Positions 9,580-19,198 of a stretch of DNA of 64,000 nucleotides are shown here, piece after piece. Numbering within the stretch: the stretch's first letter is position 1; every line of letters begins with the position of its first letter. The stretch spans positions 1 through 64,000 of the forward strand of contig JACOUL010000018.1 of assembly GCA_016177875.1 (NCBI GenBank), given 5' to 3'. The notes under the pieces are model-generated. The model did no database searches, was not told the origin of the DNA, and worked only from the letters and a program-made list of their open reading frames with translations. The position numbers were made by a program, and so were the translations under genes. Origin of the DNA: Burkholderiales bacterium. Lineage in GTDB: Bacteria; Pseudomonadota; Gammaproteobacteria; Burkholderiales; Burkholderiaceae_D.

Positions 9580-10065
9580 GTGCAGTTGCTGGAATTGATA
9601 GACAAAACCGTGCAAGGCATGGGGTATGAGCTGGTGGATTTCGAGCCGGCAGGCCGTGGTTTGCTAAGGGTCTATATTGATTGTCTGCCTGCCGAGGGCG
9701 AGCAACGCAACATTACGGTCGAAGATTGCGAAAAAGTCAGTCATCAGTTGACCCATGTCTTCACCGTCGAAAACGTAGCCTACGAGCGTTTGGAAGTTTC
9801 GTCGCCGGGGCTGGATCGGCCGTTGAAAAAGTTGTCGGATTATGTTCGTTTTGCGGGTGCGGAAGCGACCGTGAAGTTGCGCATGCCGATGCCCGGTGCG
9901 GGCAATCGCAAGAGCTTTCAAGGCGTCTTGCATGCGCCGGAAGGCGATAAGTTGAAGTTGGAATTTGAAACAAATGAAGGTTCGGCGATGCTCGAATTTG
10001 CACTCGCTGACGTGGATAAGGCACGCCTGGTGCCGCAGGTGAATTTTAGGAGTCGCAAAGCATGA
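9580..10065 (+). CDS. rimP: Ribosome maturation factor RimP
   Basis: 30S assembly factor of about 161 residues. N-terminal alpha/beta domain: [32 protein letters not shown], and the hallmark [20 protein letters not shown]. Next comes [16 protein letters not shown], and a C-terminal SH3-like barrel ([36 protein letters not shown]). I prefer GTG 9580 as start: AAGGA sits seven bases upstream and homologues begin at this Gln-Leu stretch. ATG 9562 or TTG 9526 would add 6 or 18 residues that look non-conserved. The stop overlaps nusA by four bases. First gene of the rimP-nusA-infB-rbfA-truB transcript. Confidence 0.94.
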   Translation: MQLLELIDKTVQGMGYELVDFEPAGRGLLRVYIDCLPAEGEQRNITVEDCEKVSHQLTHVFTVENVAYERLEVSSPGLDRPLKKLSDYVRFAGAEATVKLRMPMPGAGNRKSFQGVLHAPEGDKLKLEFETNEGSAMLEFALADVDKARLVPQVNFRSRKA

Positions 10066-11621
10066 GTCGCGAAATTTTGTTGCTGGTCGATGCGCTGGCG
10101 CACGAGAAAAACGTCGATAAGGAAGTGGTGTTCGGCGCGCTGGAACACGCCTTGGCCCAGGCCACTAAGAAGCGCTATGAAGGCGATGTTGATATCCGTG
10201 TCTCCATCGATCGTGAGTCGGGCGAATTCGAATCTTTCCGCCGCTGGCATGTGGTGCCGGATGAGGCGGGTTTGCAACTGCCCGATCAGGAAGTTTTGTT
10301 ATTCGAAGCAAAAGAACAGATTTCTGACATCGAAGTCGACGATTACATTGAAGAGCCGATTGAGTCGGTTGAGTTCGGTCGTCGTTTTGCGCAAGACACC
10401 AAGCAAGTGGTGTTGCAGCGCATTCGCGATGCGGAGCGTGAGCAGATTCTGTCTGACTTTTTGGCTCGCGGCGATTCGCTGGTAACCGGTACCGTCAAGC
10501 GCATGGAGCGCGGTGATGCCATTGTTGAGTCCGGCAAGATCGAAGCTCGACTGCCGCGCGACCAAATGATCCCGAAAGAGAACCTTCGTATCGGCGATCG
10601 CGTTCGTGCTTATATCCTGCGTATCGATCGCAATGCACGCGGTCCCCAAGTCATTCTCTCGCGTACCGCGCCTGAATTCATCATGAAGTTGTTCGAACTC
10701 GAAGTGCCGGAAATCGAACAAGGCTTGCTGGAAATTAAATCGGCCGCACGCGACCCCGGCGTGCGCGCCAAGATCGCCGTGCACACCAACGACAAGCGTA
10801 TCGACCCGATCGGCACCTGTGTCGGCATGCGCGGCTCGCGTGTGCAGGCAGTGACGGGTGAGCTTGGCGGCGAACGCGTCGACATCGTGCTGTGGTCGGA
10901 AGATCCGGCGCAGTTTGTCGTCGGTGCACTGGCGCCGGCCAACGTGTCGTCGATTATGGTCGACGAAGAAAAACATGCTATGGATGTAGTGGTCGACGAA
11001 GAAAATTTGGCGATCGCCATTGGTCGCGGCGGCCAGAACGTGCGTTTGGCCTCCGAGCTAACCGGCTGGCAGATCAACATTATGACTGCCGAAGAATCGG
11101 CCGACAAATCGGCATTGGAAAGTGCGGCAACCCGTCAGTTGTTTATGAACAGGCTGGATGTGGATGAGGAAGTTGCCGACATCCTGATTCAAGAAGGTTT
11201 TTCGACTCTCGAAGAAATCGCTTACGTGCCGATCCAAGAGATGCTCGAGATAGAAGCTTTCGATGAAGATACTGTCAACGAGTTGCGCAACCGTGCACGT
11301 GATGCTCTGGTAACCGAAGCCATTGCTTCCGAAGAAGGTTTGGAAGGCATGGATGACGAATTGATCAGCCTCGAAGGCATGGATCGCACGACGGCGGGCA
11401 AACTTGGTTTGGCCGGAATTAAAAATGTCGAGGCTTTTTCTAACCTGGCTTATGACGAGTTCGGCGCCATTCTGGCATTACCGAGTGAACGCGCGCGTGA
11501 ACTGATCGAGAATCAATTTGAAAATGTGACCGATGAAGAGATGAAGCTCATCGACGCTAAGTACGACGACCGTGCCAAGGCGCTGCAAGCCAAGGTATGG
11601 AGTCTGGCTGAAGCGAAATAA
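10062..11621 (+). CDS. nusA: Transcription termination/antitermination factor NusA
   Basis: RNA polymerase-binding elongation factor of 519 residues, the long proteobacterial form. Order: N-terminal polymerase-binding domain ([21 protein letters not shown]), S1 domain from about 135 ([20 protein letters not shown]), KH1 and KH2 from about 225 ([46 protein letters not shown]), then two C-terminal acidic repeats (about 365-440 and 445-515) with helix-hairpin-helix-like [22 protein letters not shown]. The start codon overlaps the rimP stop (ATGA). The acidic repeats bind the alpha subunit CTD in E. coli and relieve autoinhibition. Confidence 0.97.
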   Translation: MSREILLLVDALAHEKNVDKEVVFGALEHALAQATKKRYEGDVDIRVSIDRESGEFESFRRWHVVPDEAGLQLPDQEVLLFEAKEQISDIEVDDYIEEPIESVEFGRRFAQDTKQVVLQRIRDAEREQILSDFLARGDSLVTGTVKRMERGDAIVESGKIEARLPRDQMIPKENLRIGDRVRAYILRIDRNARGPQVILSRTAPEFIMKLFELEVPEIEQGLLEIKSAARDPGVRAKIAVHTNDKRIDPIGTCVGMRGSRVQAVTGELGGERVDIVLWSEDPAQFVVGALAPANVSSIMVDEEKHAMDVVVDEENLAIAIGRGGQNVRLASELTGWQINIMTAEESADKSALESAATRQLFMNRLDVDEEVADILIQEGFSTLEEIAYVPIQEMLEIEAFDEDTVNELRNRARDALVTEAIASEEGLEGMDDELISLEGMDRTTAGKLGLAGIKNVEAFSNLAYDEFGAILALPSERARELIENQFENVTDEEMKLIDAKYDDRAKALQAKVWSLAEAK

Positions 11622-11670
11622 AACAGGAGCGTTTTTGACATCCCCCGAGTCACATAGAAAAGAGGACTGA

Positions 11671-14430
11671 ATGGCGAGTAACAATGTAGCCCAATTTGCC
11701 ACCGAACTGAAGATGCCCGCCGATTTGCTGCTGACGCAATTGCGCGCAGCCGGTGTCGAGAAAAGTTCGGCGGCCGATCCTTTGTCCAAAGAAGACAAGG
11801 ATAAGCTGCTCGGTCATTTGCGCCGTGCACATGGTGCCGCACCGGAAGGCGAAAAGAAAAAAATTACGCTTACCCGTAAGGAAACTACTGAGATCAAACA
11901 AGCTGATTCCAGCGGCAAGTCACGGACCATTCAAGTGGAAGTGCGCAAGAAGCGCACCTTCATCAAACGCGATGAAACTGCAGCACCTGAAGCGCCCACC
12001 ATGACCGCTGCGCCGGTCATTGACGAAGCCGAAATGGCGCGACGCGCCGAAGAAGCGCGCCGTCAAGCTGAGCTGATCGCGCGTCAAGAAGCGGATCTGC
12101 GTGAAAAGCAAGAGCGCCTCGCCAAACTGGAAGCGGAAAAAGCGGCACGTGAAGAAGCTGAGCGCGAGCAAGAACGGGCCGCGCAAAAGGCGCAAGAGGA
12201 CGCCGCGGCCGCAGGCGAAGTACCCGAGAAGAAGCGCGTGGTAAAGAACGACCAAGAAGTAAAGGAAGCGGCCGAAAAAGCTGCGGCCTCGGAACGTGCG
12301 CGCCAAGTAGTGGCAGATGAAGTGGCGCAGATCAAAGCCATGATGAACGCGCCGCGCAAAGTCATTAAGGCGCCTGAGCCTGCACCGGCTGCCAAGGCGG
12401 AAGGTACGCTACATCGTCCCGCCGATAAGAAAAACGGCGAGAAAAAAGACGACAAAAAACCCGCCGCAGGCGACAAGAAGGCGATTAAGTCGGCAAATGT
12501 CTCTTCGGCGTGGCAGGACGACGCCGCCAAGCGTCGCGCCGGCGGTATGAAGACGCGCGGCGCCGCGCCGACTTCGGGGGCACGCGATTCCTGGCGAGCC
12601 GGGCCGAAAGGCCGCCGCCATCATCACGAAGATGAGCGCGAATCGAATTTCCAGGCGCCGACCGAAGCAGTCGTCAAGGAAGTCCATGTGCCAGAAACGA
12701 TTACTGTCGCTGAACTTGCGCACAAGATGGCGGTCAAGGCTGCAGAGGTGATCAAGCATTTGATGAAGCTGGGTCAGATGGTCACAATCAATCAGGTGCT
12801 CGATCAAGAAACTGCGATGATCCTGGTGGAAGAGATGGGTCACAAGGCGCATGCCGCCAAGCTTGACGACCCGGAAGCATTGTTGGCCGAAGAAGGTACT
12901 GCGCATACCGACGCACCTGCTTTGCCACGCGCGCCGGTGGTGACGGTGATGGGTCACGTCGATCACGGTAAGACTTCTTTGCTTGACTACATTCGGCGCG
13001 CCAAAGTGGCAGCCGGCGAAGCTGGTGGCATTACCCAGCACATCGGCGCATATCACGTCGAAACGCCGCGCGGCATGATTACCTTCCTGGATACGCCGGG
13101 CCACGAGGCATTTACGGCAATGCGTGCGCGCGGTGCGAAGGCAACGGATATTGTCATCCTGGTAGTTGCTGCGGACGACGGCGTGATGCCGCAGACGAAG
13201 GAGGCGATTGCGCATGCGAAGGCTGCCGGCGTGCCTATCGTCGTCGCCATCAATAAAATTGATAAGCAAGGTGCCAATCCGGATCGGGTGACGCAAGAAT
13301 TGATCGCCGAGCAGGTTGTGCCGGAAGCTTACGGCGGTGATTCGCCCTTTATTAGCGTGTCCGCCAAAACTGGTCAAGGCATCGACGATTTGTTGGAGCA
13401 CGTGCTGTTGCAAGCCGAGGTCTTGGAGTTGACGGCAGCTATCGATGCGCCTGCCAAAGGGTTGGTGGTAGAAGCTAAGCTGGATAAGGGACGCGGACCG
13501 GTGGCGACGATTCTGGTGCAGGCAGGTACTTTAAAGCGCGGCGATGTTGTGCTGGCTGGTTCTTCCTACGGGCGCGTGCGCGCCATGATCGACGAAAACG
13601 GCAAGAACATTGCCGAAGCTGGTCCGTCTATTCCGGTAGAGATTCAAGGTTTGACTGAGGTGCCGGCGGCCGGTGAAGAAGCAATCGTGTTGCCGGATGA
13701 GAGAAAAGCTCGCGAGATCGCCTTGTTCCGTCAAGGTAAATTCCGCGACGTTAAGCTCGCCAAGCAGCAGGCCGCGAAACTCGAAAACATGTTCGAGCAA
13801 ATGGCCGAAGGCGAAGTCAAGTCGCTTGCCCTCATCATCAAGGCCGACGTGCAAGGCTCGCAAGAGGCGCTGGTGCACTCGATGCAAAAACTTTCCACCG
13901 GCGAAGTGCGCGTACAAATTGTGCATGCTGCAGTGGGTGGCATTTCCGAATCGGACGTCAATTTGGCAGTCGCCTCCAAGGCGGTCATCATCGGCTTTAA
14001 CACACGCGCTGATGCTTCTGCGCGTAAGCTTGCCGAAGCCAATGGCATCGACATCCGATACTACAACATCATTTATGACGCTGTGGATGAGGTGAAGGCG
14101 GCAATGTCCGGCATGTTGTCGCCGGAAAAGCGCGAACACGAATTGGGGCTGGTCGAAATTCGCCAAGTCTTCCATGTCAGCAAAGTTGGCGCGATTGCAG
14201 GTTGCTATGTGCTCGACGGCATGGTCAAGCGCGGCGCATCGGTACGTCTGTTGCGCGACAACGTAGTCCTCTGGACTGGCGAACTCGATTCGCTCAAACG
14301 CTTCAAAGATGATGTGAAGGAAGTGAGGGCAGGCTTCGAATGCGGCTTGTCTTTGAAGAACTTCAACGACATCCAGGAAGGCGATCAGCTCGAAGTGTTT
14401 GAAGTGCAGGAAGTCGCACGCACACTGTAA
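11671..14430 (+). CDS. infB: Translation initiation factor IF-2
   Basis: 919-residue GTPase that brings fMet-tRNA to the 30S subunit. The N-terminal IF2N domain ([24 protein letters not shown]) is followed by a long charged Ala/Glu/Lys/Arg coiled-coil-like linker to about 330. A second IF2N-like segment ([26 protein letters not shown]) precedes the G domain near residue 425, with G1 GHVDHGKT, G3 DTPGHEAF, G4 NKID and [11 protein letters not shown]. Domains II, III and IV end in the fMet-tRNA-binding C2 region. Start ATG has AGAGGA upstream. An internal start giving a shorter IF-2 form, as in E. coli, is possible but not evident. Confidence 0.98.
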   Translation: MASNNVAQFATELKMPADLLLTQLRAAGVEKSSAADPLSKEDKDKLLGHLRRAHGAAPEGEKKKITLTRKETTEIKQADSSGKSRTIQVEVRKKRTFIKRDETAAPEAPTMTAAPVIDEAEMARRAEEARRQAELIARQEADLREKQERLAKLEAEKAAREEAEREQERAAQKAQEDAAAAGEVPEKKRVVKNDQEVKEAAEKAAASERARQVVADEVAQIKAMMNAPRKVIKAPEPAPAAKAEGTLHRPADKKNGEKKDDKKPAAGDKKAIKSANVSSAWQDDAAKRRAGGMKTRGAAPTSGARDSWRAGPKGRRHHHEDERESNFQAPTEAVVKEVHVPETITVAELAHKMAVKAAEVIKHLMKLGQMVTINQVLDQETAMILVEEMGHKAHAAKLDDPEALLAEEGTAHTDAPALPRAPVVTVMGHVDHGKTSLLDYIRRAKVAAGEAGGITQHIGAYHVETPRGMITFLDTPGHEAFTAMRARGAKATDIVILVVAADDGVMPQTKEAIAHAKAAGVPIVVAINKIDKQGANPDRVTQELIAEQVVPEAYGGDSPFISVSAKTGQGIDDLLEHVLLQAEVLELTAAIDAPAKGLVVEAKLDKGRGPVATILVQAGTLKRGDVVLAGSSYGRVRAMIDENGKNIAEAGPSIPVEIQGLTEVPAAGEEAIVLPDERKAREIALFRQGKFRDVKLAKQQAAKLENMFEQMAEGEVKSLALIIKADVQGSQEALVHSMQKLSTGEVRVQIVHAAVGGISESDVNLAVASKAVIIGFNTRADASARKLAEANGIDIRYYNIIYDAVDEVKAAMSGMLSPEKREHELGLVEIRQVFHVSKVGAIAGCYVLDGMVKRGASVRLLRDNVVLWTGELDSLKRFKDDVKEVRAGFECGLSLKNFNDIQEGDQLEVFEVQEVARTL

Positions 14431-14480
14431 TCCGATGACTCTTCCGCATGCGCGGGAGAGAAACGGGGAGAGGAATCATC

Positions 14481-14858
14481 ATGGCCAAACACAGTAAATC
14501 CATCCCCGGCCGCAGTTTGCGCGTGGCGGATCAAATCCAGCGCGATTTGGCGGAAATTATCGCCTTTGAATTGAAAGATCCGCGCGTGCCGATGATTACC
14601 ATCAGCGAGGTCCAGGTCACGCCGGACTACGCGCATGCCAAAGTGTTTTTCACAATGCTGGCCGATGATCCGGAAACGATACGTAATGCCCTCGCCGGTT
14701 TGCAAAAAGCGGCAGGCTTCATTCGTGCGCAGCTTGGGCGACGCCTAACCATTCACACCATTCCTGAAGTGCATTTCGTGCACGATACTTCTGCATCGCG
14801 TGGCATGGAATTGTCGCGCTTAATCGACGAAGCTAACGCCACGCGCGCCAAAGATTGA
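14481..14858 (+). CDS. rbfA: 30S ribosome-binding factor A
   Basis: Small KH-domain 30S maturation factor of 125 residues. Family sequence visible: [45 protein letters not shown], and [31 protein letters not shown]. The ATG at 14481 follows GGGGAGAGGAATCATC and gives the standard N-terminus [12 protein letters not shown]; the frame extends 11 codons further upstream without support. Sits 50 bases after infB and 20 bases before truB. Confidence 0.96.
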   Translation: MAKHSKSIPGRSLRVADQIQRDLAEIIAFELKDPRVPMITISEVQVTPDYAHAKVFFTMLADDPETIRNALAGLQKAAGFIRAQLGRRLTIHTIPEVHFVHDTSASRGMELSRLIDEANATRAKD

Positions 14859-14878
14859 CGCCCCTGGCGGCATCATGC

Positions 14879-15820
14879 ATGACTCAAGCACCTAAGAAAC
14901 TGCGCTTGCCGATCGACGGCATCCTATTGTTGGACAAATCTGCCGGCATCTCCAGCAACGATGCGCTAGTGCAGGCCAAGCGCTTGCTGAATGCTAAAAA
15001 GGCAGGCCATACCGGCACACTCGATCCATTTGCAACGGGACTCTTGCCGCTCTGCTTTGGTGAAGCAACCAAGTTTTCGCAAGACTTGTTGGAAGCGGAT
15101 AAGACGTATGAGACTGTTATTCATCTCGGCATTTCTACGGCGACGGGCGATACCGAAGGTGAAATTGTTTCTCGGTGTGAAGTCGCAGTGACGCGCTCGC
15201 AAGTTGAAGAGAAATTGACGAAGTTCCGCGGTGAAATAGAGCAAGTGCCGCCCATGCACTCAGCGTTGAAGCGCGACGGCAAGCCCTTGTATGAATATGC
15301 CCGCGCTGGAATCACGCTCGAACGACAAGCCCGGCGAGTAAGGATTCATGAACTGGACTTATTGGCATTTGAGCCGCCATATATCAAGTTGCGCGTGAAG
15401 TGCAGTAAGGGCACTTACATTCGAGTTTTGGGTGCAGATATTGGCGCCGCGCTAGGATGCGGCGCGCATTTGCAAGCGCTGCGACGCACAGGCGTCGGTA
15501 ACTTGGAATTGAATAAAGCGATAACGCTTGAGCAATTGGCGGCGTTTCCCGAACAAGCGCGGTTAGAAGCGCTGGCACCGGTAGACGCGTTGTTGTCTTC
15601 TTTTCCGAAGATCGTATTGTCTGAAGAGTTAGCCAAGCGGTTCTTGCACGGGCAGCGCATTGCACTGACTAAGGAGGGAATCAATATCCCTTTTCCGTCA
15701 GGCCGCGTGCGCGTATATCAGGTTGATAATGATTGTTTGCTGGGCACAGCACAACTGCAAGAATTCGGATTGTTGTCGCCTGAACGCTTGATTGCTCCAA
15801 AAACACATCCAACTCCTTGA
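14879..15820 (+). CDS. truB: tRNA pseudouridine(55) synthase
   Basis: Makes the universal pseudouridine 55 in the T-loop of tRNAs. The 313-residue protein has the TruB motif I/II core: GILLLDKSAGISSNDALVQAKRLL, then GHTGTLDPFATGLLPLC with the catalytic Asp. KTYETVIHLG, EQVPPMHSALKRDGKPLYEYAR and RVKCSKGTYIRVLGADIGAALG follow, and a short C-terminal PUA-like region ends the protein. ATG 14879 is chosen over an upstream TTG (14855). Last gene of the rimP operon: its stop codon lies inside an intrinsic terminator. Confidence 0.97.
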   Translation: MTQAPKKLRLPIDGILLLDKSAGISSNDALVQAKRLLNAKKAGHTGTLDPFATGLLPLCFGEATKFSQDLLEADKTYETVIHLGISTATGDTEGEIVSRCEVAVTRSQVEEKLTKFRGEIEQVPPMHSALKRDGKPLYEYARAGITLERQARRVRIHELDLLAFEPPYIKLRVKCSKGTYIRVLGADIGAALGCGAHLQALRRTGVGNLELNKAITLEQLAAFPEQARLEALAPVDALLSSFPKIVLSEELAKRFLHGQRIALTKEGINIPFPSGRVRVYQVDNDCLLGTAQLQEFGLLSPERLIAPKTHPTP

Positions 15821-15835
15821 AAATTCAAGGTTTTT
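15815..15835 (+). terminator. Intrinsic terminator overlapping the truB stop
   Basis: CCTTGAA-AA-TTCAAGG (perfect 7-bp inverted repeat, with the inner pairs opening to form the loop) followed by TTTTT. The truB TGA stop (15818-15820) is part of the stem, so the operon ends with no spare sequence. Confidence 0.75.
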
Positions 15836-15864
15836 CACAGTTTGCCGCGACGCGGCATGTTATA
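15834..15864 (+). promoter_or_regulatory. Candidate bipA promoter
   Basis: A perfect TATAAT (15859-15864) with TTCACA 19 bases upstream (15834-15839). The spacer is a little long; the -10 is strong and lies 34 bases before the bipA start. Confidence 0.5.
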
Positions 15865-15897
15865 ATTTTCGGTTTTCCGGATTCCACTTCCACGATC

Positions 15898-17733
15898 ATG
15901 TCCAACGCCAAACGCGCTTTGCGCAATATCGCCATCATCGCTCACGTCGATCATGGCAAGACCACGCTGGTTGACCAGCTCTTGAAGCAAAGCGGTACGT
16001 TCCGCGAGAACCAGCACATCGAAAAACGCGTGATGGATTCCAACGACTTGGAAAAGGAACGCGGCATCACCATTCTCGCCAAGAATTGCGCGGTCGAATA
16101 CAAGGGCACGCACGTCAACATCGTTGATACGCCGGGCCATGCCGACTTCGGCGGCGAGGTGGAGCGTGTATTGTCGATGGTGGATTCGGTATTGCTGCTG
16201 GTCGATGCGGTTGAAGGTCCGATGCCGCAGACGCGCTTTGTGACGCGCAAGGCGTTGGGCTTGGGTCTGAAACCGATCGTGGTGGTCAACAAGATCGATC
16301 GTCCCGGTGCGCGTCCGGACTGGGTGATCAATGCAACCTTTGAATTGTTCGATAAGCTCGGCGCTACCGAAGAGCAGCTCGACTTCCCGGTCGTGTATGC
16401 CTCCGCATTGAATGGCTACGCGAGCCTCGATCCGAATGTGCGTGAAGGCGACATGCAGCCCCTGTTCGACGCCGTGCTGGAACACGTGCCGGTGCGCGAC
16501 GACGATCCCGATGGTCCGCTGCAATTGCAGATTTCTTCGCTCGATTATTCCTCTTACGTGGGCAAAATCGGTATCGGTCGTATCAAGCGCGGCCGCATCA
16601 AGGGATTGCAAGATGTGATCGTGATGAATGGTCCGGATTCCACGCCGATCAAAGCACGCATCAATCAAGTTTTGAAATTTAAAGGTTTGGAACGTGAACT
16701 GGTCGACGAAGCGCAAGCCGGCGATATCGTTCTGGTCAACGGCATTGAAGAGCTCAATATTGGTTCTACACTCTGCGCAACGGATGTACCTGATGCGCTG
16801 CCCTTGCTGAAAATCGACGAGCCGACCTTGACCATGAACTTCTTGGTCAACAGTTCTCCATTGGCCGGGCGTGAAGGCAAGTTCGTCACCAGCCGCCAGA
16901 TCCGCGAGAGACTGGACCGCGAGCTGAAATCCAATGTCGCATTACGTGTGAAAGACACTGACGATGAAACGATGTTCGAAGTGGCCGGCCGCGGTGAATT
17001 GCACTTGACCATCCTGTTGGAGAACATGCGCCGCGAAGGATATGAACTGGCAGTGTCGCGCCCGCGCGTGGTGTTTAAGGAAATCGATGGCGTTAAGTAT
17101 GAGCCGTATGAATTGCTGACGGTGGACGTTGAAGAAGGTCATCAAGGCGGCGTGATGGAAGAGCTGGGCCGTCGTCGCGGCGACTTGCAAAACATGGAGC
17201 CGGATGGCAAAGGCCGCGTGCGGATTGAATACCGCATTCCGGCGCGTGGCTTGATCGGCTTCCAATCGGAATTCATGACTTTGACGCGTGGAACCGGCTT
17301 GATGAGCCACATCTTTGATGAATACGCGCCGGTCGATGTCACCAAGCCGGAATTGGCTGGTCGCCGCAACGGCGTGCTGGTGTCGCAGGAAGATGGCGCC
17401 GCTGTTGCATATGCGCTGTGGAAATTGCAGGACCGCGGTCGCATGTTCGTCTCGCACAATGATCCTGTGTACGAAGGCATGATCATCGGCATCCATTCGC
17501 GTGACAATGATCTCGTGGTTAACCCGATCAAGGGCAAGCAGCTCACCAACGTGCGTGCTTCCGGTACTGATGAAGCGGTGCGTCTGGTGCCGCCGATTCA
17601 GTTGACGCTGGAGTATGCGGTGGAATTCATCGAAGATGACGAGCTGGTCGAGATCACGCCCAAGAGCATACGTTTGCGCAAGCGGTTCCTGAAGGAGCAT
17701 GAAAGGAAGCGTGCTTCGCGCGAAGCCGCCTAA
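15898..17733 (+). CDS. typA: Ribosome-associated GTPase BipA/TypA
   Basis: 611-residue translational GTPase related to EF-G that helps 50S assembly and stress or low-temperature growth. G1 [15 protein letters not shown] at residues 15-29, switch I KERGITI, G3 [16 protein letters not shown]4 [12 protein letters not shown], then the BipA-specific second domain, EF-G III/V-like domains ([22 protein letters not shown]) and the C-terminal domain with [18 protein letters not shown] 15898 gives the standard [14 protein letters not shown] start; the frame continues 27 codons upstream but has no SD and overlaps truB's terminator. Followed by a strong terminator. Confidence 0.96.
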   Translation: MSNAKRALRNIAIIAHVDHGKTTLVDQLLKQSGTFRENQHIEKRVMDSNDLEKERGITILAKNCAVEYKGTHVNIVDTPGHADFGGEVERVLSMVDSVLLLVDAVEGPMPQTRFVTRKALGLGLKPIVVVNKIDRPGARPDWVINATFELFDKLGATEEQLDFPVVYASALNGYASLDPNVREGDMQPLFDAVLEHVPVRDDDPDGPLQLQISSLDYSSYVGKIGIGRIKRGRIKGLQDVIVMNGPDSTPIKARINQVLKFKGLERELVDEAQAGDIVLVNGIEELNIGSTLCATDVPDALPLLKIDEPTLTMNFLVNSSPLAGREGKFVTSRQIRERLDRELKSNVALRVKDTDDETMFEVAGRGELHLTILLENMRREGYELAVSRPRVVFKEIDGVKYEPYELLTVDVEEGHQGGVMEELGRRRGDLQNMEPDGKGRVRIEYRIPARGLIGFQSEFMTLTRGTGLMSHIFDEYAPVDVTKPELAGRRNGVLVSQEDGAAVAYALWKLQDRGRMFVSHNDPVYEGMIIGIHSRDNDLVVNPIKGKQLTNVRASGTDEAVRLVPPIQLTLEYAVEFIEDDELVEITPKSIRLRKRFLKEHERKRASREAA

Positions 17734-17752
17734 ATAGGGTATGCGATAAGTG

Positions 17753-17786
17753 AAGCCGCCGCATTGAAAAATGCCGCGGCTTTTTT
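17753..17786 (+). terminator. Intrinsic terminator of bipA
   Basis: AAGCCGCCGCATT-GAAA-AATGCCGCGGCTT forms a 13-bp stem with one internal mismatch and a GAAA tetraloop, followed by six T residues. Confidence 0.93.
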
Positions 17787-17826
17787 CATGTAGCATTGGT
17801 TTTTTGGCTTGAACTCTATCGCTACT

Positions 17827-18183
17827 ATGACTCTACTTTCCAATATTGCAGTCGCACTTGTGGCACTTCTGCATGCCTATTTTTTAGTGCTGGAGATGTT
17901 TTTATGGGATAAGCCAGCGGGATTAAAAGCCTTCGGCCAGACGCTGGAAGCGGCCAAGTCATCCAAGGTTCTGGCGGCTAACCAAGGCTTATATAACGGG
18001 TTCCTGGCGGCGGGCCTGGTGTGGGGAATACTCTTAGGCGGCGCAGGAACGAACGTAAAAATATTTTTTCTCGTATGTGTGCTGATCGCTGGCCTATATG
18101 GCGCGGCAACTGCGAGTCGCAAGATTTTATTTGTGCAAGCGATGCCGGCTGCGATTGCGCTTTTATTGGTCGTTTTGTCGTGA
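17827..18183 (+). CDS. DUF1304 family integral membrane protein
   Basis: 118-residue protein with four predicted membrane helices, matching the DUF1304 family by length and by its conserved stretches VALVALLHAYFLVLEMFLWDKP and VLAANQGLYNGFLAAGLVWG. Function of the family is unknown. ATG 17827 aligns with the usual family N-terminus; a TTG at 17809 would add six residues. Single gene after the bipA terminator. Confidence 0.85.
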   Translation: MTLLSNIAVALVALLHAYFLVLEMFLWDKPAGLKAFGQTLEAAKSSKVLAANQGLYNGFLAAGLVWGILLGGAGTNVKIFFLVCVLIAGLYGAATASRKILFVQAMPAAIALLLVVLS

Positions 18184-18581
18184 TGGAATGGGGCCGCTAC
18201 GCATTGGAATTACTTCGCTGGCAGTGGCGCGGTTACGCTACATTCCATCGAAAATCCATCCGAGCCATTTACAGGTATTGCTAATGCGGTATCCGCTTAT
18301 TTCTAGCGCAATGGATTACTTTTCCGCGCTTCGTTTTTTCGGCGCTTAGCTAAGCGCCCTGCGGCAATCCCAATAATAATCGCAACTGTCGCGCAGCGCT
18401 GTTCGAAAGCGCCGGTAACGGCTGCCTCCGCTTAGTCTTTGCCAGATCCTTCCTAATAGTAGTAGTATTAATTTGGTCGTAGCACAGCGACTTAGGGCTT
18501 CCAACATAAATAAAGCGGCCAGGGAGGCTGGTTTCAGTGCGTTTGAAGCTATTAAAATATTAACTATGAATGGGAGGGGTC
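18184..18581. other. Intergenic stretch of about 400 bases with a perfect 18-bp palindrome
   Basis: No convincing gene in either strand. It contains GGCGCTTAGCTAAGCGCC at 18341-18358, an uninterrupted palindrome, and an AT-rich patch with AGTAGTAGTATTAATTT near 18460-18475 that may belong to the promoter of the next gene. A T run (CGTTTTTTC) lies before the palindrome rather than after it, so it is not an intrinsic terminator on the + strand. Confidence 0.6.
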
Positions 18582-18968
18582 ATGAAGAAAGTGCGTATGT
18601 TGTCATTGTTGGTTCTTGCCCTTGCTGCGGGTCCGGCGCTCGCGGAGTTTCAAGTGGGCGACAGAGTGGAATGCAATTGGAAAAACGGTGGTCGTTATTA
18701 CTCGGGCAAAGTCGGCGCCAAAGACGGCGGTAAATTATTCATCCAGTACGACGATGGTGATAAGGAGCACACCACGCATGGCAAGTGCCGTCACCTGAAT
18801 GTGCCGACTGGACCCATGGAAAAAGGCTCGCGCGTCATCTGTAATTGGAAGGGCGGCGGTACCTGGTACCCCGGCGTGATTGCAGAGAAAACCGGCGATG
18901 CCGTGTTCATTCATTACAACGACGGTGATAAAGAGCACACGAAATTAAGCATGTGCAAACCGCGTTGA
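18582..18968 (+). CDS. Secreted protein with two tandem Tudor-like domains
   Basis: 128-residue protein with a signal peptide (MKKVRMLSLLVLALAAG, cleavage after ALA near residue 22) and two homologous repeats of about 50 residues. Repeat 1 starts FQVGDRVECNWKNGGRYYSG and contains IQYDDGDKEHT; repeat 2 starts EKGSRVICNWKGGGTWYPG and contains IHYNDGDKEHT. The pattern (basic-aromatic strand, W-x-GG, then YxDGDxE) is that of Tudor/Agenet-like beta barrels, which in eukaryotes bind methylated residues; here the export signal implies a periplasmic role that I cannot specify. Each repeat has two Cys (VECNWK/GKCR and VICNWK/SMCK), possibly forming disulphides. GGGAGGGG before ATG 18582 decides the start. 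Confidence 0.85.
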   Translation: MKKVRMLSLLVLALAAGPALAEFQVGDRVECNWKNGGRYYSGKVGAKDGGKLFIQYDDGDKEHTTHGKCRHLNVPTGPMEKGSRVICNWKGGGTWYPGVIAEKTGDAVFIHYNDGDKEHTKLSMCKPR

Positions 18969-18994
18969 TCGATTCCCTTCAGTTACGCGCTCTT

Positions 18995-19021
18995 CCGAAC
19001 CGGCTTTAAGGCGCGGTTCGG
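18995..19021. repeat. Inverted repeat downstream of the Tudor-like gene
   Basis: CCGAACCG (18995-19002) and CGGTTCGG (19014-19021), an 8-bp perfect stem with an 11-base loop, not followed by T residues. Possibly a factor-assisted terminator or mRNA 3' stabiliser. Confidence 0.5.
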
Positions 19022-19198
19022 AGACGTCGGCGCCGGCAAGGCCTTGCGCTGCTGCATGCAACCTGCTTTCGCCGGCGGCTGACATGAAAGCATCAAGGGT
19101 TGACTGCTTCGCCAGATACGAAGAGGAGCCCGCAATACAGCGGACCCCTTTGCCTTATTTCGATCATGGCACGTCAGCTTGCCGCGCCTGACGGCGAT

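Noticed and set aside
12409..13413. 334-codon open frame antisense to infB
   Set aside because: It lies wholly inside the conserved IF-2 G-domain gene, has no SD or recognisable domain, and reflects codon bias of the real gene.
15835..16716. 293-codon open frame antisense to bipA
   Set aside because: Shadow of a highly conserved GTPase gene; composition (His/Arg-rich) is typical of antisense frames.
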